Source of the DNA: W11650 sp963550755
GTDB taxonomy: Bacteria > Bacillota > Clostridia > Lachnospirales > Vallitaleaceae
DNA length: 10,505 bases
Assembly: GCA_963550755.1 (NCBI GenBank)
Contig: CAUVDV010000078.1
Span: 1 to 10,505, forward strand
Direction of reading: 5' to 3'
Made by a program: the position numbers and the translations under genes. Shown one piece after another: positions 1 to 6,332 of this stretch. Below the pieces are notes generated by a model. That model saw only the letters and a program-made list of their open reading frames with translations. It was not told the DNA's origin and ran no database searches. The stretch's first letter is position 1. Every line of letters starts with the position of its first letter.

Positions 1-101
1 TTTTGGAGGCAGCTCTGCTGCGCTGTCTTTTTTGGCAGCAAGATCGTTCTGCTAATTGTTCTTTTTTTAACTCAATTTTCTTATGTTTGATAAAACAATC
101 T

Positions 102-130
102 TAGCGGCTTGCAGCATGCCGCTATTTTTT
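102..130 (+). terminator. Probable rho-independent terminator of an upstream gene
   Basis: TAGCGGC (102-108) pairs with GCCGCTA (118-124) around a 9-nt loop and is followed at once by six T. It probably ends a plus-strand gene whose coding part lies left of the window. Positions 1-101 show no assignable protein; a short GCAGC/GCTGC hairpin followed by a T run sits near 9-33. Seen directly: stem and T run. Inferred: that it serves an off-window gene. Confidence 0.6.
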
Positions 131-185
131 GCTTGCCGAAAGACTTCAGCTTTTCTCTATTTTCCGTTTACTAAAAGTCTCGCTT

Positions 186-239
186 GGGCTTGATTTTCCG
201 CCGGCTGAAGCGGAATTCGGCCGGCAGAAAATTGAGCCC
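186..239 (+). other. Long 24-bp-stem hairpin upstream of the hyd promoter
   Basis: Positions 186-209 pair with 216-239 around a 6-nt loop (GCGGAA, 210-215). The 24 positions include one C/A mismatch (199/226) and three G-T pairs (191/234, 192/233, 206/219). Those three pairs are wobbles only in plus-strand RNA and become A-C mismatches on the other strand, so a plus-strand transcript is the likelier folded form. No T run follows, so it is not a standard terminator. It lies upstream of the promoter at 372-400 and is therefore outside that transcript. Its function is unknown. Confidence 0.6.
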
Positions 240-261
240 CCTTTAGCCTTTGATAATAATC

Positions 262-280
262 GAAAATGATAATCATTGTA
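262..280 (+). promoter_or_regulatory. Fur box upstream of the hydrogenase operon
   Basis: The 13-bp core AATGATAATCATT (265-277) is identical to the centre of the 19-bp Fur consensus GATAATGATAATCATTATC. Over 262-280, 16 of 19 positions match. A further TGATAAT half-site-like run lies just upstream at 251-257. Fur with Fe(II) normally represses genes when iron is plentiful. The site is about 90 bp upstream of the -35 element, so direct occlusion of the promoter at 372-400 is not obvious; it may act at a distance or on another promoter. Confidence 0.75.
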
Positions 281-343
281 TATTAGCTTTCTTTTTTTAG
301 ATAAAATGCATGATGATTTTTGTTATTTTTTTATCTTTTTAAG

Positions 344-362
344 AAAAATAACGGTTATTTTT
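344..362 (+). promoter_or_regulatory. 19-bp palindrome next to the hyd promoter (candidate operator)
   Basis: AAAAATAACGGTTATTTTT is a perfect palindrome around one central G, ending nine bases before the -35 box. The left arm (344-352) can alternatively pair with GTTATTTTT at 322-330, so two exclusive foldings exist. The regulator is unknown. The site does not match the Rex consensus (TTGTTAA-N4-TTAACAA) or the Fur consensus. The surroundings are very AT-rich, so chance symmetry is possible. Confidence 0.4.
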
Positions 363-371
363 GGCCGTTCC

Positions 372-400
372 TTTACATTTTTTCGTTTTTTTGTTATAAT
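372..400 (+). promoter_or_regulatory. Sigma-A promoter of the hyd operon
   Basis: TTTACA (372-377), a 17-bp spacer and a perfect TATAAT (395-400) preceded by an extended -10 TG (392-393). Transcription should start near 407, leaving a leader of about 40 nt before the AGGAGG (435-440) and ATG of hydC. The -10 overlaps a perfect palindrome, TTATAATTATAA (394-405). Confidence 0.85.
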
Positions 401-445
401 TATAAAGAGGTTATTACTATTCTTTGTTGAATATAGGAGGTTATC

Positions 446-922
446 ATGGCTAACTGTGTTAGTTGCGATCAATTTAAAGAACTCGATGAGTTTATTGACG
501 CCTTGCCCAGTAAAAAAGGCGAATTGATTCGAGTCCTGCATTTCGCGCAAAAAACCTACGGCTACCTGCCGCAGGAACTGCAAGTTCACATTGCCCGCCG
601 TATGGGCGTTCCCACTGCCAAAGTATTTGGCGTCGTTAGTTTTTATTCTTTTTTCTCCATGGAGCCGAAAGGCGAGTTCGATATCTCCATTTGTTTAGGA
701 ACGGCTTGTTATGTCCGCGGCGCTGACAAGGTGCTGGATGAGTTTAAAAAGGAGCTGGGCATTGACGTTGGCGAAACTACATCCGACGGAAAGTTTTCCT
801 TATCGGTTCTGCGCTGCGTCGGCGCCTGCGGGCTGGCTCCGGTTGTATTGGTCAATGGTAAGGTTTATGGCCGAGTGGCTACGGCCGAGGTAAAGGGGAT
901 TCTGGACGAATACCGGGAGTAA
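446..922 (+). CDS. hydC: Hydrogenase subunit HydC, NuoE-like 2Fe-2S protein
   Basis: Small soluble electron-transfer subunit of an NAD(H)-linked [FeFe] hydrogenase, homologous to NuoE of complex I (158 aa, normal length). Residues 1-75 form the helical NuoE N-terminal part (KKGELIRVLHFAQKTYGYLP, then VFGVVSFYSFF). Residues 78-155 are a thioredoxin-like 2Fe-2S domain with the four expected ligands C83, C88, C124 and C128 (C-x4-C ... C-x3-C). The 2Fe-2S cluster is expected to pass electrons to or from the HydB flavin. The ATG at 446 has AGGAGG at 435-440, 5 nt away. It is the first gene of a four-gene operon and is followed after 28 nt by the small hydD-like gene. Two extra cysteines at the N-terminus (C4, C7) are not family ligands. 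The family assignment is secure; the exact symbol (hydC versus hydE or nuoE naming) varies between species. Confidence 0.93.
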   Translation: MANCVSCDQFKELDEFIDALPSKKGELIRVLHFAQKTYGYLPQELQVHIARRMGVPTAKVFGVVSFYSFFSMEPKGEFDISICLGTACYVRGADKVLDEFKKELGIDVGETTSDGKFSLSVLRCVGACGLAPVVLVNGKVYGRVATAEVKGILDEYRE

Positions 923-950
923 TTCCCGCAAGGTTAAAAAGGAGGGTATC

Positions 951-1328
951 ATGCCAAAAATTACTTCTGTTGACGAACTCAGGCAGCTTAAGGAAACGGC
1001 GCAGCAAAAAATCGCCGCTCGGCTGCTGGGCGAAAATATTGATCATTTGGTGCAAATTCAGGTGGGAATGGAGAACTCCGGAATTTTGGCCGGCGCAAAG
1101 GAAGTTTTTCATACCCTGTGGGAGCTGGCTTTAAATAAAAATATTGTTGTTTTACAGACAAGCCGGATTGAAACCTTTAAAGAACCGGCCATCCGCATTA
1201 TTTTCCCGGAAAGCAAGGAAGCGGTTATTTTTGAGGGGGTAACTCCCGAAAAGGCAAAAGAAATCTTTGTAGAGTATGTGGAAAAAGGCAATTCACTGGA
1301 CGGCATGATCCGGACAGAAGTCGAATAA
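951..1328 (+). CDS. hydD: Small hydrogenase-operon protein, cysteine-free ferredoxin-fold-like (HydD-like)
   Basis: 125-aa protein encoded between hydC and hydB. The sequence reads like the thioredoxin-like 2Fe-2S ferredoxin family often found in such operons: VGMENSGILAGAKEV (38-52) sits where the family has VGMGTCGIAAGA, VVLQTSRIETF (66-76) where it has a TGCxGxC motif, and GVTPEKAKEIFVEYV (96-110) matches the family C-terminal helix. Cluster ligand positions are replaced (S43, R72, F76) and the protein contains no cysteine, so it cannot bind a 2Fe-2S cluster through cysteine. Acetogen HydABCD-type hydrogenases are known to include a small HydD subunit without a predicted cofactor; by position and size this is a reasonable match, but that is inference. 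GGAGG at 941-945 supports the start, and the stop lies 17 nt before hydB. A structural or assembly role is likelier than electron transfer. Confidence 0.8.
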   Translation: MPKITSVDELRQLKETAQQKIAARLLGENIDHLVQIQVGMENSGILAGAKEVFHTLWELALNKNIVVLQTSRIETFKEPAIRIIFPESKEAVIFEGVTPEKAKEIFVEYVEKGNSLDGMIRTEVE

Positions 1329-1345
1329 GGTTGGGAGGCTAAGAC

Positions 1346-3136
1346 ATGTCAAACTATAAGATGCAGATTTTGGTTTGCGGCGGTACCGGTTGTCTGTCAT
1401 CCGAATCCGCTTTGATTGTTAAAAATTTAAAAAATGAAGTCAAAAAGCACGGCCTGACCGAGGATGTCCGCGTCGTCTTAGGCGGTTGTTTTGGCTTTTG
1501 TGAAAAAGGGCCGATCGTTAAGGTCTTGCCGGATAACACCTTTTACACCCAGGTGAAACCGGCCGATGCGGCTGAAATTATTGAAAGCCATATTATTTGC
1601 GGCCACAAGGTTGAGCGTTTGTTATTTATCGAACCGAAAACGGGCGAGTCGATTGCCGACTCCAAACATATGAACTTTTATAAAAAGCAGCAGCGGATCG
1701 CCCTGCGCAACTGCGGCTTTATCGACCCCAGCGATATTGAAGAATATATTGCCCGTGATGGCTACGCCGCTCTGGCTAAGGCTCTGACCGAAATGAGCCG
1801 CGATCAGGTCATTGCCGAGGTCAAGGCCTCCGGTCTGCGCGGCCGCGGCGGCGGCGGTTTCTTAACCGGCCTGAAATGGGAATTTGCCAAAAAATCCGTG
1901 TCCGACCAAAAATATGTGATTTGCAACGCCGACGAGGGGGATCCGGGTGCTTTTATGGATCGGTCGATCTTGGAAGGCGATCCCCACTCCATTGTCGAAG
2001 CGATGGCCATCTGCGGCTATGCCATCGGCGCCAGCGAAGGCCGGGTTTATATCCGGGCCGAGTATCCGCTGGCCATCACCCGGCTGGAAAAGGCAATCAA
2101 CTCCGCCAGGGAATACGGCCTCTTAGGACAAAATATTCTGGGCACGGACTTTGCTTTTGATATTTATCTTTCCTTTGGCGCCGGCGCCTTTGTCTGCGGC
2201 GAGGAAACGGCGCTCATTCACTCAATGGAGGGCGAACGGGGCGAGCCGACCACCAAACCGCCATTCCCGGCTGAATCCGGCTATTGGGGAAAGCCGACCA
2301 ATGTCAATAACGTGGAAACCTTGGCTAATATCCCGGTTATTTTGCTGCGCGGCAGCCAGTGGTTTAAAAGCATTGGCACCGAAAAATCAAGCGGCACCAA
2401 GGTCTTTGCCCTAGCCGGCAAAATCAATAATGTCGGCCTGATTGAAGTGCCGATGGGCACAACTTTGCGCGAGGTTATTTATGAAATTGGCGGCGGCATT
2501 AAAGGCGGCCGCAGCTTTAAGGCGGTACAAACCGGCGGTCCGTCCGGCGGATGTCTAACCGAAAAAGATTTGGACACACCGATTGATTTTGATAATTTGA
2601 TTGCCAAAGGCTCGATGATGGGCTCCGGCGGCATGATCGTCATGGATGAAACCGACTGTATGCCGGCGGTCGCTAAGTTTTATCTGGAATTTACGCAGGA
2701 AGAGTCCTGCGGAAAATGTACTCCTTGCCGGATTGGCACAAGACGGCTCCTGGAACTCCTGGAGATGATTACCGACGGCCGCGCGGAAATGCGGCATTTA
2801 GACGAGCTCCGGCGACTGAGCCGGGTCATCTGCGACACAGCTTTATGCGGTCTGGGACAGACCGCCCCCAATCCGGTGCTGTCAACTTTAAACGCTTTCT
2901 GGGATGAATATGTCGTCCATGTCAAAGAACATCGCTGTCCGGCCGGCCGCTGCCAAAAACTAATCCGCTACGTGATCAACATCAATTGTATCGGCTGTAC
3001 TGCCTGCGCCCGAAAATGTCCGGTCGGCTGCATCAGCGGCGAAAGAAAGCAGCGGCATGTAATTGATCCGGAAAAATGTATCAAATGCGGCGCTTGTTAT
3101 GCGGCCTGTAAATTCCACGCGATCGACAAAATGTAA
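1346..3136 (+). CDS. hydB: Hydrogenase subunit HydB, NuoF-like NADH/FMN and Fe-S subunit
   Basis: Flavin subunit (596 aa) where NADH is oxidised or NAD+ reduced. Domains in order: thioredoxin-like 2Fe-2S domain (about 6-90; C11, C16, C48, C52); NuoF NADH/FMN core (about 120-350) with the glycine-rich GRGGGGFLTGLKW (166-178), NADEGDPGAFMDR (194-206) and ESGYWGKPTNVNNVETLAN (310-328); SLBB domain (about 350-430); a 4Fe-4S domain with ESCGKCTPCRIG (C455, C458, C461) plus C501; and a C-terminal 2x4Fe-4S ferredoxin (C548, C551, C554, C558 and C578, C581, C584, C588). H529, C531 and C536 before the ferredoxin look like a metal site, possibly the zinc site described in bifurcating HydABC complexes; this is inference. 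The N-terminal 2Fe-2S and C-terminal ferredoxin extensions distinguish it from plain complex I NuoF and fit a bifurcating hydrogenase. GGGAGG at 1333-1338 supports the start. The stop is 12 nt before hydA. Confidence 0.95.
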   Translation: MSNYKMQILVCGGTGCLSSESALIVKNLKNEVKKHGLTEDVRVVLGGCFGFCEKGPIVKVLPDNTFYTQVKPADAAEIIESHIICGHKVERLLFIEPKTGESIADSKHMNFYKKQQRIALRNCGFIDPSDIEEYIARDGYAALAKALTEMSRDQVIAEVKASGLRGRGGGGFLTGLKWEFAKKSVSDQKYVICNADEGDPGAFMDRSILEGDPHSIVEAMAICGYAIGASEGRVYIRAEYPLAITRLEKAINSAREYGLLGQNILGTDFAFDIYLSFGAGAFVCGEETALIHSMEGERGEPTTKPPFPAESGYWGKPTNVNNVETLANIPVILLRGSQWFKSIGTEKSSGTKVFALAGKINNVGLIEVPMGTTLREVIYEIGGGIKGGRSFKAVQTGGPSGGCLTEKDLDTPIDFDNLIAKGSMMGSGGMIVMDETDCMPAVAKFYLEFTQEESCGKCTPCRIGTRRLLELLEMITDGRAEMRHLDELRRLSRVICDTALCGLGQTAPNPVLSTLNAFWDEYVVHVKEHRCPAGRCQKLIRYVININCIGCTACARKCPVGCISGERKQRHVIDPEKCIKCGACYAACKFHAIDKM

Positions 3137-3148
3137 AGGAGTAGGCAA

Positions 3149-4906
3149 ATGATTAATTTGAAAATTGACGGAAAACCCATTTCCGTTCCCGAAGGCAGTA
3201 CCATTTTGGAAGCTGCCAAAGCGTTAAATGTCGTCATTCCGACTTTATGTCATTTAGACCTGCATGATACGAAAATGATCAATAAGGCCGCTTCCTGCCG
3301 CGTCTGCGTGGTTGAAGTCAAGGGCCGCCGCAATCTGGCTCCGGCCTGCGCTACACCGGTCTTTGAGGGCATGGAGGTAACCACCAACAATATGCGGGTC
3401 ATAGAAGCCCGGCGGATGGTCCTGGAACTCCTTATTTCCGATCACCCCAAAGACTGTCTGGCCTGCCGCAAGGCCGGCAACTGTGAGCTTCAGGATTTAG
3501 CTGAAAAGCTGTCTTTACGCGGCCATTCCATTTCCGGCACCTCAGTCAGCACTTACCATGTAGATACTTCGCCGTCCTTGATTCGCGATATGGATAAATG
3601 CGTAATGTGCCGCCGCTGTGAAACCATGTGCAACGAGGTGCAAACCGTTGGCGCCCTGTCCGGTATTAACCGCGGTTTTAACGCCGTCGTCTCCAGCGCC
3701 TTTGAGCTGCCGATGGTTGAGACTGTCTGCACCCACTGCGGTCAATGCGTAGCCGTTTGCCCAACCGGCGCTTTAACCGAAAACGACCACACCTACAAAG
3801 TCTTTGAGGCTTTGGCCGACCCAACTAAGACCGTGATCGTGCAGACGGCTCCGGCCGTTCGGGTGGCACTGGGCGAGGCTTTCGGCGAAGCACCAGGCAG
3901 CGTTATGACCGGTAAAATGGTTGCCGCCCTAAAGCGTATGGGTTTTGACTATGTGTTTGATACCAATTTTTCAGCCGACCTGACTATCATGGAAGAAGGC
4001 GCTGAACTCTTAGACCGTCTGGACCGGTTCCTGACGGACGGCGACAAGCGATCTTTGCCGATTTTGACCTCCTGCTGTCCGGCCTGGGTTAATTTCATTG
4101 AAAGCCAGTTCCCGGAACTGATTCATATTCCCTCTTCCGCTAAATCGCCGCAGCAAATGTTCGGCGCTATCGCTAAAACTTATTTTGCTGAAAAGCTGGG
4201 AATCGACCGGGAAAACCTGATTGTTGTTTCCCTAATGCCGTGTCTGGCTAAAAAGAAAGAGGCACACAAAGAGGAATTTTGTCCGGGCGGTAATCCGGAT
4301 GTTGATATTGTCATCACTACCCGGGAATTTGCCAACATGATCCGGCAAATGAACCTTGATATTCATGAACTGGAAGATGAGGAGTATGACGATCCGCTCG
4401 GCATTTCCACCGGCGCCGGCATGATTTTCGGCTCGACTGGCGGCGTGATCGAAGCCGCGGTCCGAACGGCGTATGAGCTCAAGACCAAACACCCGCTGGA
4501 AAAGATCGAGTTTGAGCAGCTGCGCGGCTTTGCCGGCATCCGCATCGGCCATGTTGACGTGGACGGTTTTATGCTCAATATCGGCATCGCGCACGGGCTG
4601 GGCAACGCCAGGGCTCTGCTGGAAGAAGTCCGGGACGGTAACCGCCGCAATCTTCATGCGATTGAGGTTATGGCCTGCCCCGGCGGCTGTATCGGCGGCG
4701 CCGGTCAGCCCTACCATCACGGCAATTCCGATATTTTAAAAGCCCGGCAAAAAGCCATCTATGAGATTGACAGAAACTCTAAACTGCGTAAATCGCACGA
4801 AAATCCGGCGGTGATTGAACTATACCGGACTTTCCTCGGCGAACCGCTGGGCGAGCGGGCGCACCAGCTGCTGCACACCCATTACAGTGTTAAGGAAAAG
4901 GTGTAG
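3149..4906 (+). CDS. hydA: [FeFe] hydrogenase catalytic subunit HydA
   Basis: Catalyses reversible H2 formation at the H-cluster (585 aa). N-terminal 2Fe-2S domain (C34, C50, C53, C67); His-ligated 4Fe-4S cluster (H99, C103, C106, C112); 2x4Fe-4S ferredoxin domain (C151, C154, C157, C161 and C194, C197, C200, C204). The catalytic domain carries L1 TSCCPAWV (C309 as proton-relay Cys, C310 as ligand), L2 MPCLAKKKEA (C365) and L3 MACPGGCIGGAGQP (C510, C514). All ligands expected by comparison with CpI-type (M3) enzymes are present, and the C-terminal LLHTHYS signature is intact. There is no extra C-terminal 2Fe-2S domain. AAGGAG at 3136-3141 overlaps the last base of the hydB stop, 7 nt before ATG, so translation is probably coupled. 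With HydC, HydD and HydB it should form a cytoplasmic NAD-linked, probably ferredoxin-using, bifurcating complex. Odd: its last 47 coding bases occur again at 6269-6315. Confidence 0.97.
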   Translation: MINLKIDGKPISVPEGSTILEAAKALNVVIPTLCHLDLHDTKMINKAASCRVCVVEVKGRRNLAPACATPVFEGMEVTTNNMRVIEARRMVLELLISDHPKDCLACRKAGNCELQDLAEKLSLRGHSISGTSVSTYHVDTSPSLIRDMDKCVMCRRCETMCNEVQTVGALSGINRGFNAVVSSAFELPMVETVCTHCGQCVAVCPTGALTENDHTYKVFEALADPTKTVIVQTAPAVRVALGEAFGEAPGSVMTGKMVAALKRMGFDYVFDTNFSADLTIMEEGAELLDRLDRFLTDGDKRSLPILTSCCPAWVNFIESQFPELIHIPSSAKSPQQMFGAIAKTYFAEKLGIDRENLIVVSLMPCLAKKKEAHKEEFCPGGNPDVDIVITTREFANMIRQMNLDIHELEDEEYDDPLGISTGAGMIFGSTGGVIEAAVRTAYELKTKHPLEKIEFEQLRGFAGIRIGHVDVDGFMLNIGIAHGLGNARALLEEVRDGNRRNLHAIEVMACPGGCIGGAGQPYHHGNSDILKARQKAIYEIDRNSKLRKSHENPAVIELYRTFLGEPLGERAHQLLHTHYSVKEKV

Positions 4907-4908
4907 CC
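4860..4908 (+). repeat. Direct repeat copy 1: 3' end of hydA
   Basis: A 49-bp block covering the last codons and stop of hydA recurs at 6269-6317, exactly 1409 bp downstream, with 48 of 49 bases identical. The single difference (T4888 versus C6297) is synonymous (AGT/AGC, Ser580). Similarity stops sharply on the left at the C of 4860. To the right the copies separate after TAGCC and rejoin in the terminator region. Confidence 0.95.
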
Positions 4909-4988
4909 CTCCGCCTAACCGTATCAACCTCATGATAAAAGAAACAAGGCTTCCGCTCTAGCGGAAAGACGGAACCAAAGCATTACTC
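4909..4988. other. About 80 bp present after hydA copy 1 but absent from copy 2
   Basis: In copy 2 the TAGCC after the stop runs almost directly into a CGAAAAATAG...AAAATAAAA stretch and the terminator. In copy 1 the same two flanks are separated by about 80 bp. This extra piece contains a compact inverted repeat, TTCCGCTCTAGCGGAA (4951-4966), with no T run behind it, so it is not a terminator. It contains no gene. Whether it is an insertion in copy 1 or a deletion in copy 2 cannot be told from this sequence alone. Confidence 0.6.
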
Positions 4989-5007
4989 GGAAAATTATTC
5001 CAAAATA

Positions 5008-5056
5008 AAAACTCCGACCAGAAAAAGCCCATCGCTTCTCCGGTTGGAGTTTTCTT
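5008..5056 (+). terminator. Terminator of the hyd operon, probably bidirectional
   Basis: AAAACTCCGACC (5008-5019) pairs with GGTTGGAGTTTT (5042-5053), 12 pairs with one G-T wobble, with a smaller AAGC/GCTT stem inside the loop. The 3' arm ends in TTTTCTT and the 5' side is A-rich, so it can also end minus-strand transcripts of the rpn gene that reads toward it. A related copy lies at 6333-6382. Confidence 0.88.
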
Positions 5057-5086
5057 ATATTGCTTACTTTCCTGTCTAACCTCATC

Positions 5087-5136
5087 AAATCTCAAATCTG
5101 CTCTTGGTTATATAATTGCATCAACGTTTTTCTTAC
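5087..5136 (-). pseudogene. Fragment of an rpn-like gene, downstream of the intact rpn
   Basis: This 50-bp stretch matches 5302-5351, inside the intact rpn gene, at 41 of 50 bases, and all nine differences are transitions. Read on the minus strand it gives EVVRKTLMQLYNQEQI then a stop, against EVREMLMQLYNQEQIWDL in the intact protein; the Trp codon has become TGA. It overlaps the last bases of the intact gene in another frame. It is best explained as a remnant of a second rpn copy or a partial internal duplication. Confidence 0.75.
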
Positions 5137-6008
5137 AACCTCAGCCCCGTCACCTTTTGAATATCATCTGCGGCAAAACCCATGCTTTTCATCTTTTGAG
5201 CAATGCTTTGAGTAGCACTTTCTATTCCCTTCTCCATTCCCTCTTCTCTTCCCTCTTCTCTTCCCTCATCCAATCCCAATTGATATTTTTCTTCCATCAC
5301 CAAATCCCAGATTTGTTCTTGATTGTATAATTGCATTAACATTTCTCTTACCTCTCTTTCTCGATTTTGCAAGAATTCTTTGAGTATATTGTTTTCAATA
5401 CAGTACGTAATCGTTTGCTTAAGTGCTTCCCATTTATCGGCAATTGCTTGATTATTTCCATCATAGATTTTGCAAAATTTCATATATTCTTCTAAGATAC
5501 TGCCCCTGACTGCTTCTTCCGTTAAAATATCTACGATCAGTTCTAACTTACTTTCCTCGCCGCCAGCAAAGCTATCTGACAGCCGCAGCTGCTTTCCTTC
5601 AAATTGGCGGCTTCCGGTGTAAACTAAATAAAATTTCGGCTCTGGAAATTCCAGTTTCTTCGTCCCATAAATATTCATTTTCTGTTCAAAAATATAATTT
5701 TGATAGGTATTTGCCACATACAGCAAGTATCGCATCGCCATATTGGGATTAAAGCTGCTTTGTTCTTCTACCAGTACCAATAGCTGATTGCCTGCCATAA
5801 ATCCCAAATCATTATAGACATCCGGTGCTAATACATTTTCCAATGTCAAAATCTTAAAATCCTCGTCCCGATACTCTTTCTGATCGTCAACCAACACCGC
5901 ATAAAGCTGGCGCAAATATTTAATCTCCCCAAACAATGCCGTAAACACACTGTCCTTTAACCGGCGGTTAACCTTTCTTTGAATCCCATCCTTTTCCATT
6001 TCCGGCAT
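5133..6008 (-). CDS. Rpn family recombination-promoting nuclease / PD-(D/E)XK protein
   Basis: Residue numbers here count from the upstream GTG at 6029. The protein matches the Rpn/PD-(D/E)XK family: DSVFTALFGE near the N-terminus (26-35), an acidic residue before a beta strand (D74), then VLVEEQSS with the family E-x-Q motif (E88, Q90), and MRYLLYVANTYQNYI (99-113) with the conserved Arg and Tyr. The C-terminus has a charged GREEGREEGMEKG stretch (256-268) and a small terminal helix pair ending TGLRL, both common in this family. Rpn proteins are known in enteric bacteria as DNA endonucleases that raise RecA-independent recombination. I prefer the ATG at 6008 (291 aa) because GAGGT (6016-6020) lies 7 nt upstream; the GTG at 6029 would add seven residues but has no evident ribosome site. 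It is convergent with hydA, flanked by rpn fragments, and lies between two copies of the hydA tail. Confidence 0.85.
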   Translation of the reverse strand: MPEMEKDGIQRKVNRRLKDSVFTALFGEIKYLRQLYAVLVDDQKEYRDEDFKILTLENVLAPDVYNDLGFMAGNQLLVLVEEQSSFNPNMAMRYLLYVANTYQNYIFEQKMNIYGTKKLEFPEPKFYLVYTGSRQFEGKQLRLSDSFAGGEESKLELIVDILTEEAVRGSILEEYMKFCKIYDGNNQAIADKWEALKQTITYCIENNILKEFLQNREREVREMLMQLYNQEQIWDLVMEEKYQLGLDEGREEGREEGMEKGIESATQSIAQKMKSMGFAADDIQKVTGLRL

Positions 6009-6043
6009 ATTTTCTACCTCGTATAGCACTAACTGTAAATTTT

Positions 6044-6072
6044 ATATTAAAAACATAAACTTACAATGTCAA
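6044..6072 (-). promoter_or_regulatory. Proximal promoter of rpn
   Basis: On the minus strand, a perfect TTGACA (6067-6072), a 17-bp spacer and TAATAT (6044-6049). Transcription would begin near 6037, about 30 nt before the preferred ATG. The -35 is made from the last sense codons (Leu-Thr) of the upstream rpn-like remnant. Confidence 0.75.
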
Positions 6073-6132
6073 TCCCCTTGCCTTATAAATATTTTCCAGC
6101 GAAAGCCCAATATCTTTTAATTCTTGTTGTCC
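6061..6132 (-). pseudogene. C-terminal remnant of another rpn-like gene
   Basis: Minus-strand translation ends LKDIGLSLENIYKARGLTL then TAA (6061-6063). The intact neighbour ends MKSMGFAADDIQKVTGLRL then TAA. Length, the helix-turn pattern and the exact position of the stop agree (K-x-x-G, I-x-K, G-L-x-L). Upstream the frame stays open for only about 17 more codons, and I see no start or nuclease core, so this is a 3' fragment. It lies 5' of the intact gene on the same strand, as expected for a decayed tandem paralogue. Confidence 0.65.
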
Positions 6133-6176
6133 CGAAAAAACAGGCCGAAATGACCGTTCTTCCCTTCTATATCTTT

Positions 6177-6205
6177 ATTTTAAGCATTTTTGTAGGTTTT
6201 GTCAA
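6177..6205 (-). promoter_or_regulatory. Second, distal promoter toward rpn
   Basis: On the minus strand, TTGACA (6200-6205), a 17-bp spacer and TAAAAT (6177-6182). A transcript from here would run through the rpn-like remnant into the intact gene with a leader of about 160 nt. Positions 6206-6268 hold nothing else I recognise. Confidence 0.55.
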
Positions 6206-6268
6206 TTAAAACAAGCCTTAACTTTCACTCAATCCAGTAAAACCTCTTTCATTTTGAAAGCTTCCTTT

Positions 6269-6317
6269 CGCACCAGCTGCTGCACACCCATTACAGCGTT
6301 AAGGAAAAGGTGTAGCC
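6269..6317 (+). pseudogene. Direct repeat copy 2: displaced hydA 3' end
   Basis: 48 of 49 bases match the end of hydA, coding AHQLLHTHYSVKEKV and stop in the plus strand. Nothing upstream (6206-6268) continues the hydA similarity, there is no start codon, and it directly precedes a terminator. It is an orphan gene tail, not an expressed gene. Its one base difference from copy 1 is synonymous. Confidence 0.93.
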
Positions 6318-6332
6318 GAAAAATAGCAAAAT

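Noticed and set aside
391..407. Rex operator over the hyd -10 region (TTGTTATAATTATAAAG)
   Set aside because: The left half resembles TTGTTAA but the right half does not match TTAACAA; the local symmetry is mostly the TATAAT box itself.
4232..4720. Long minus-strand open frame antisense to hydA
   Set aside because: It is a shadow of the hydA coding strand; hydA carries every expected catalytic motif here and the antisense frame has none.
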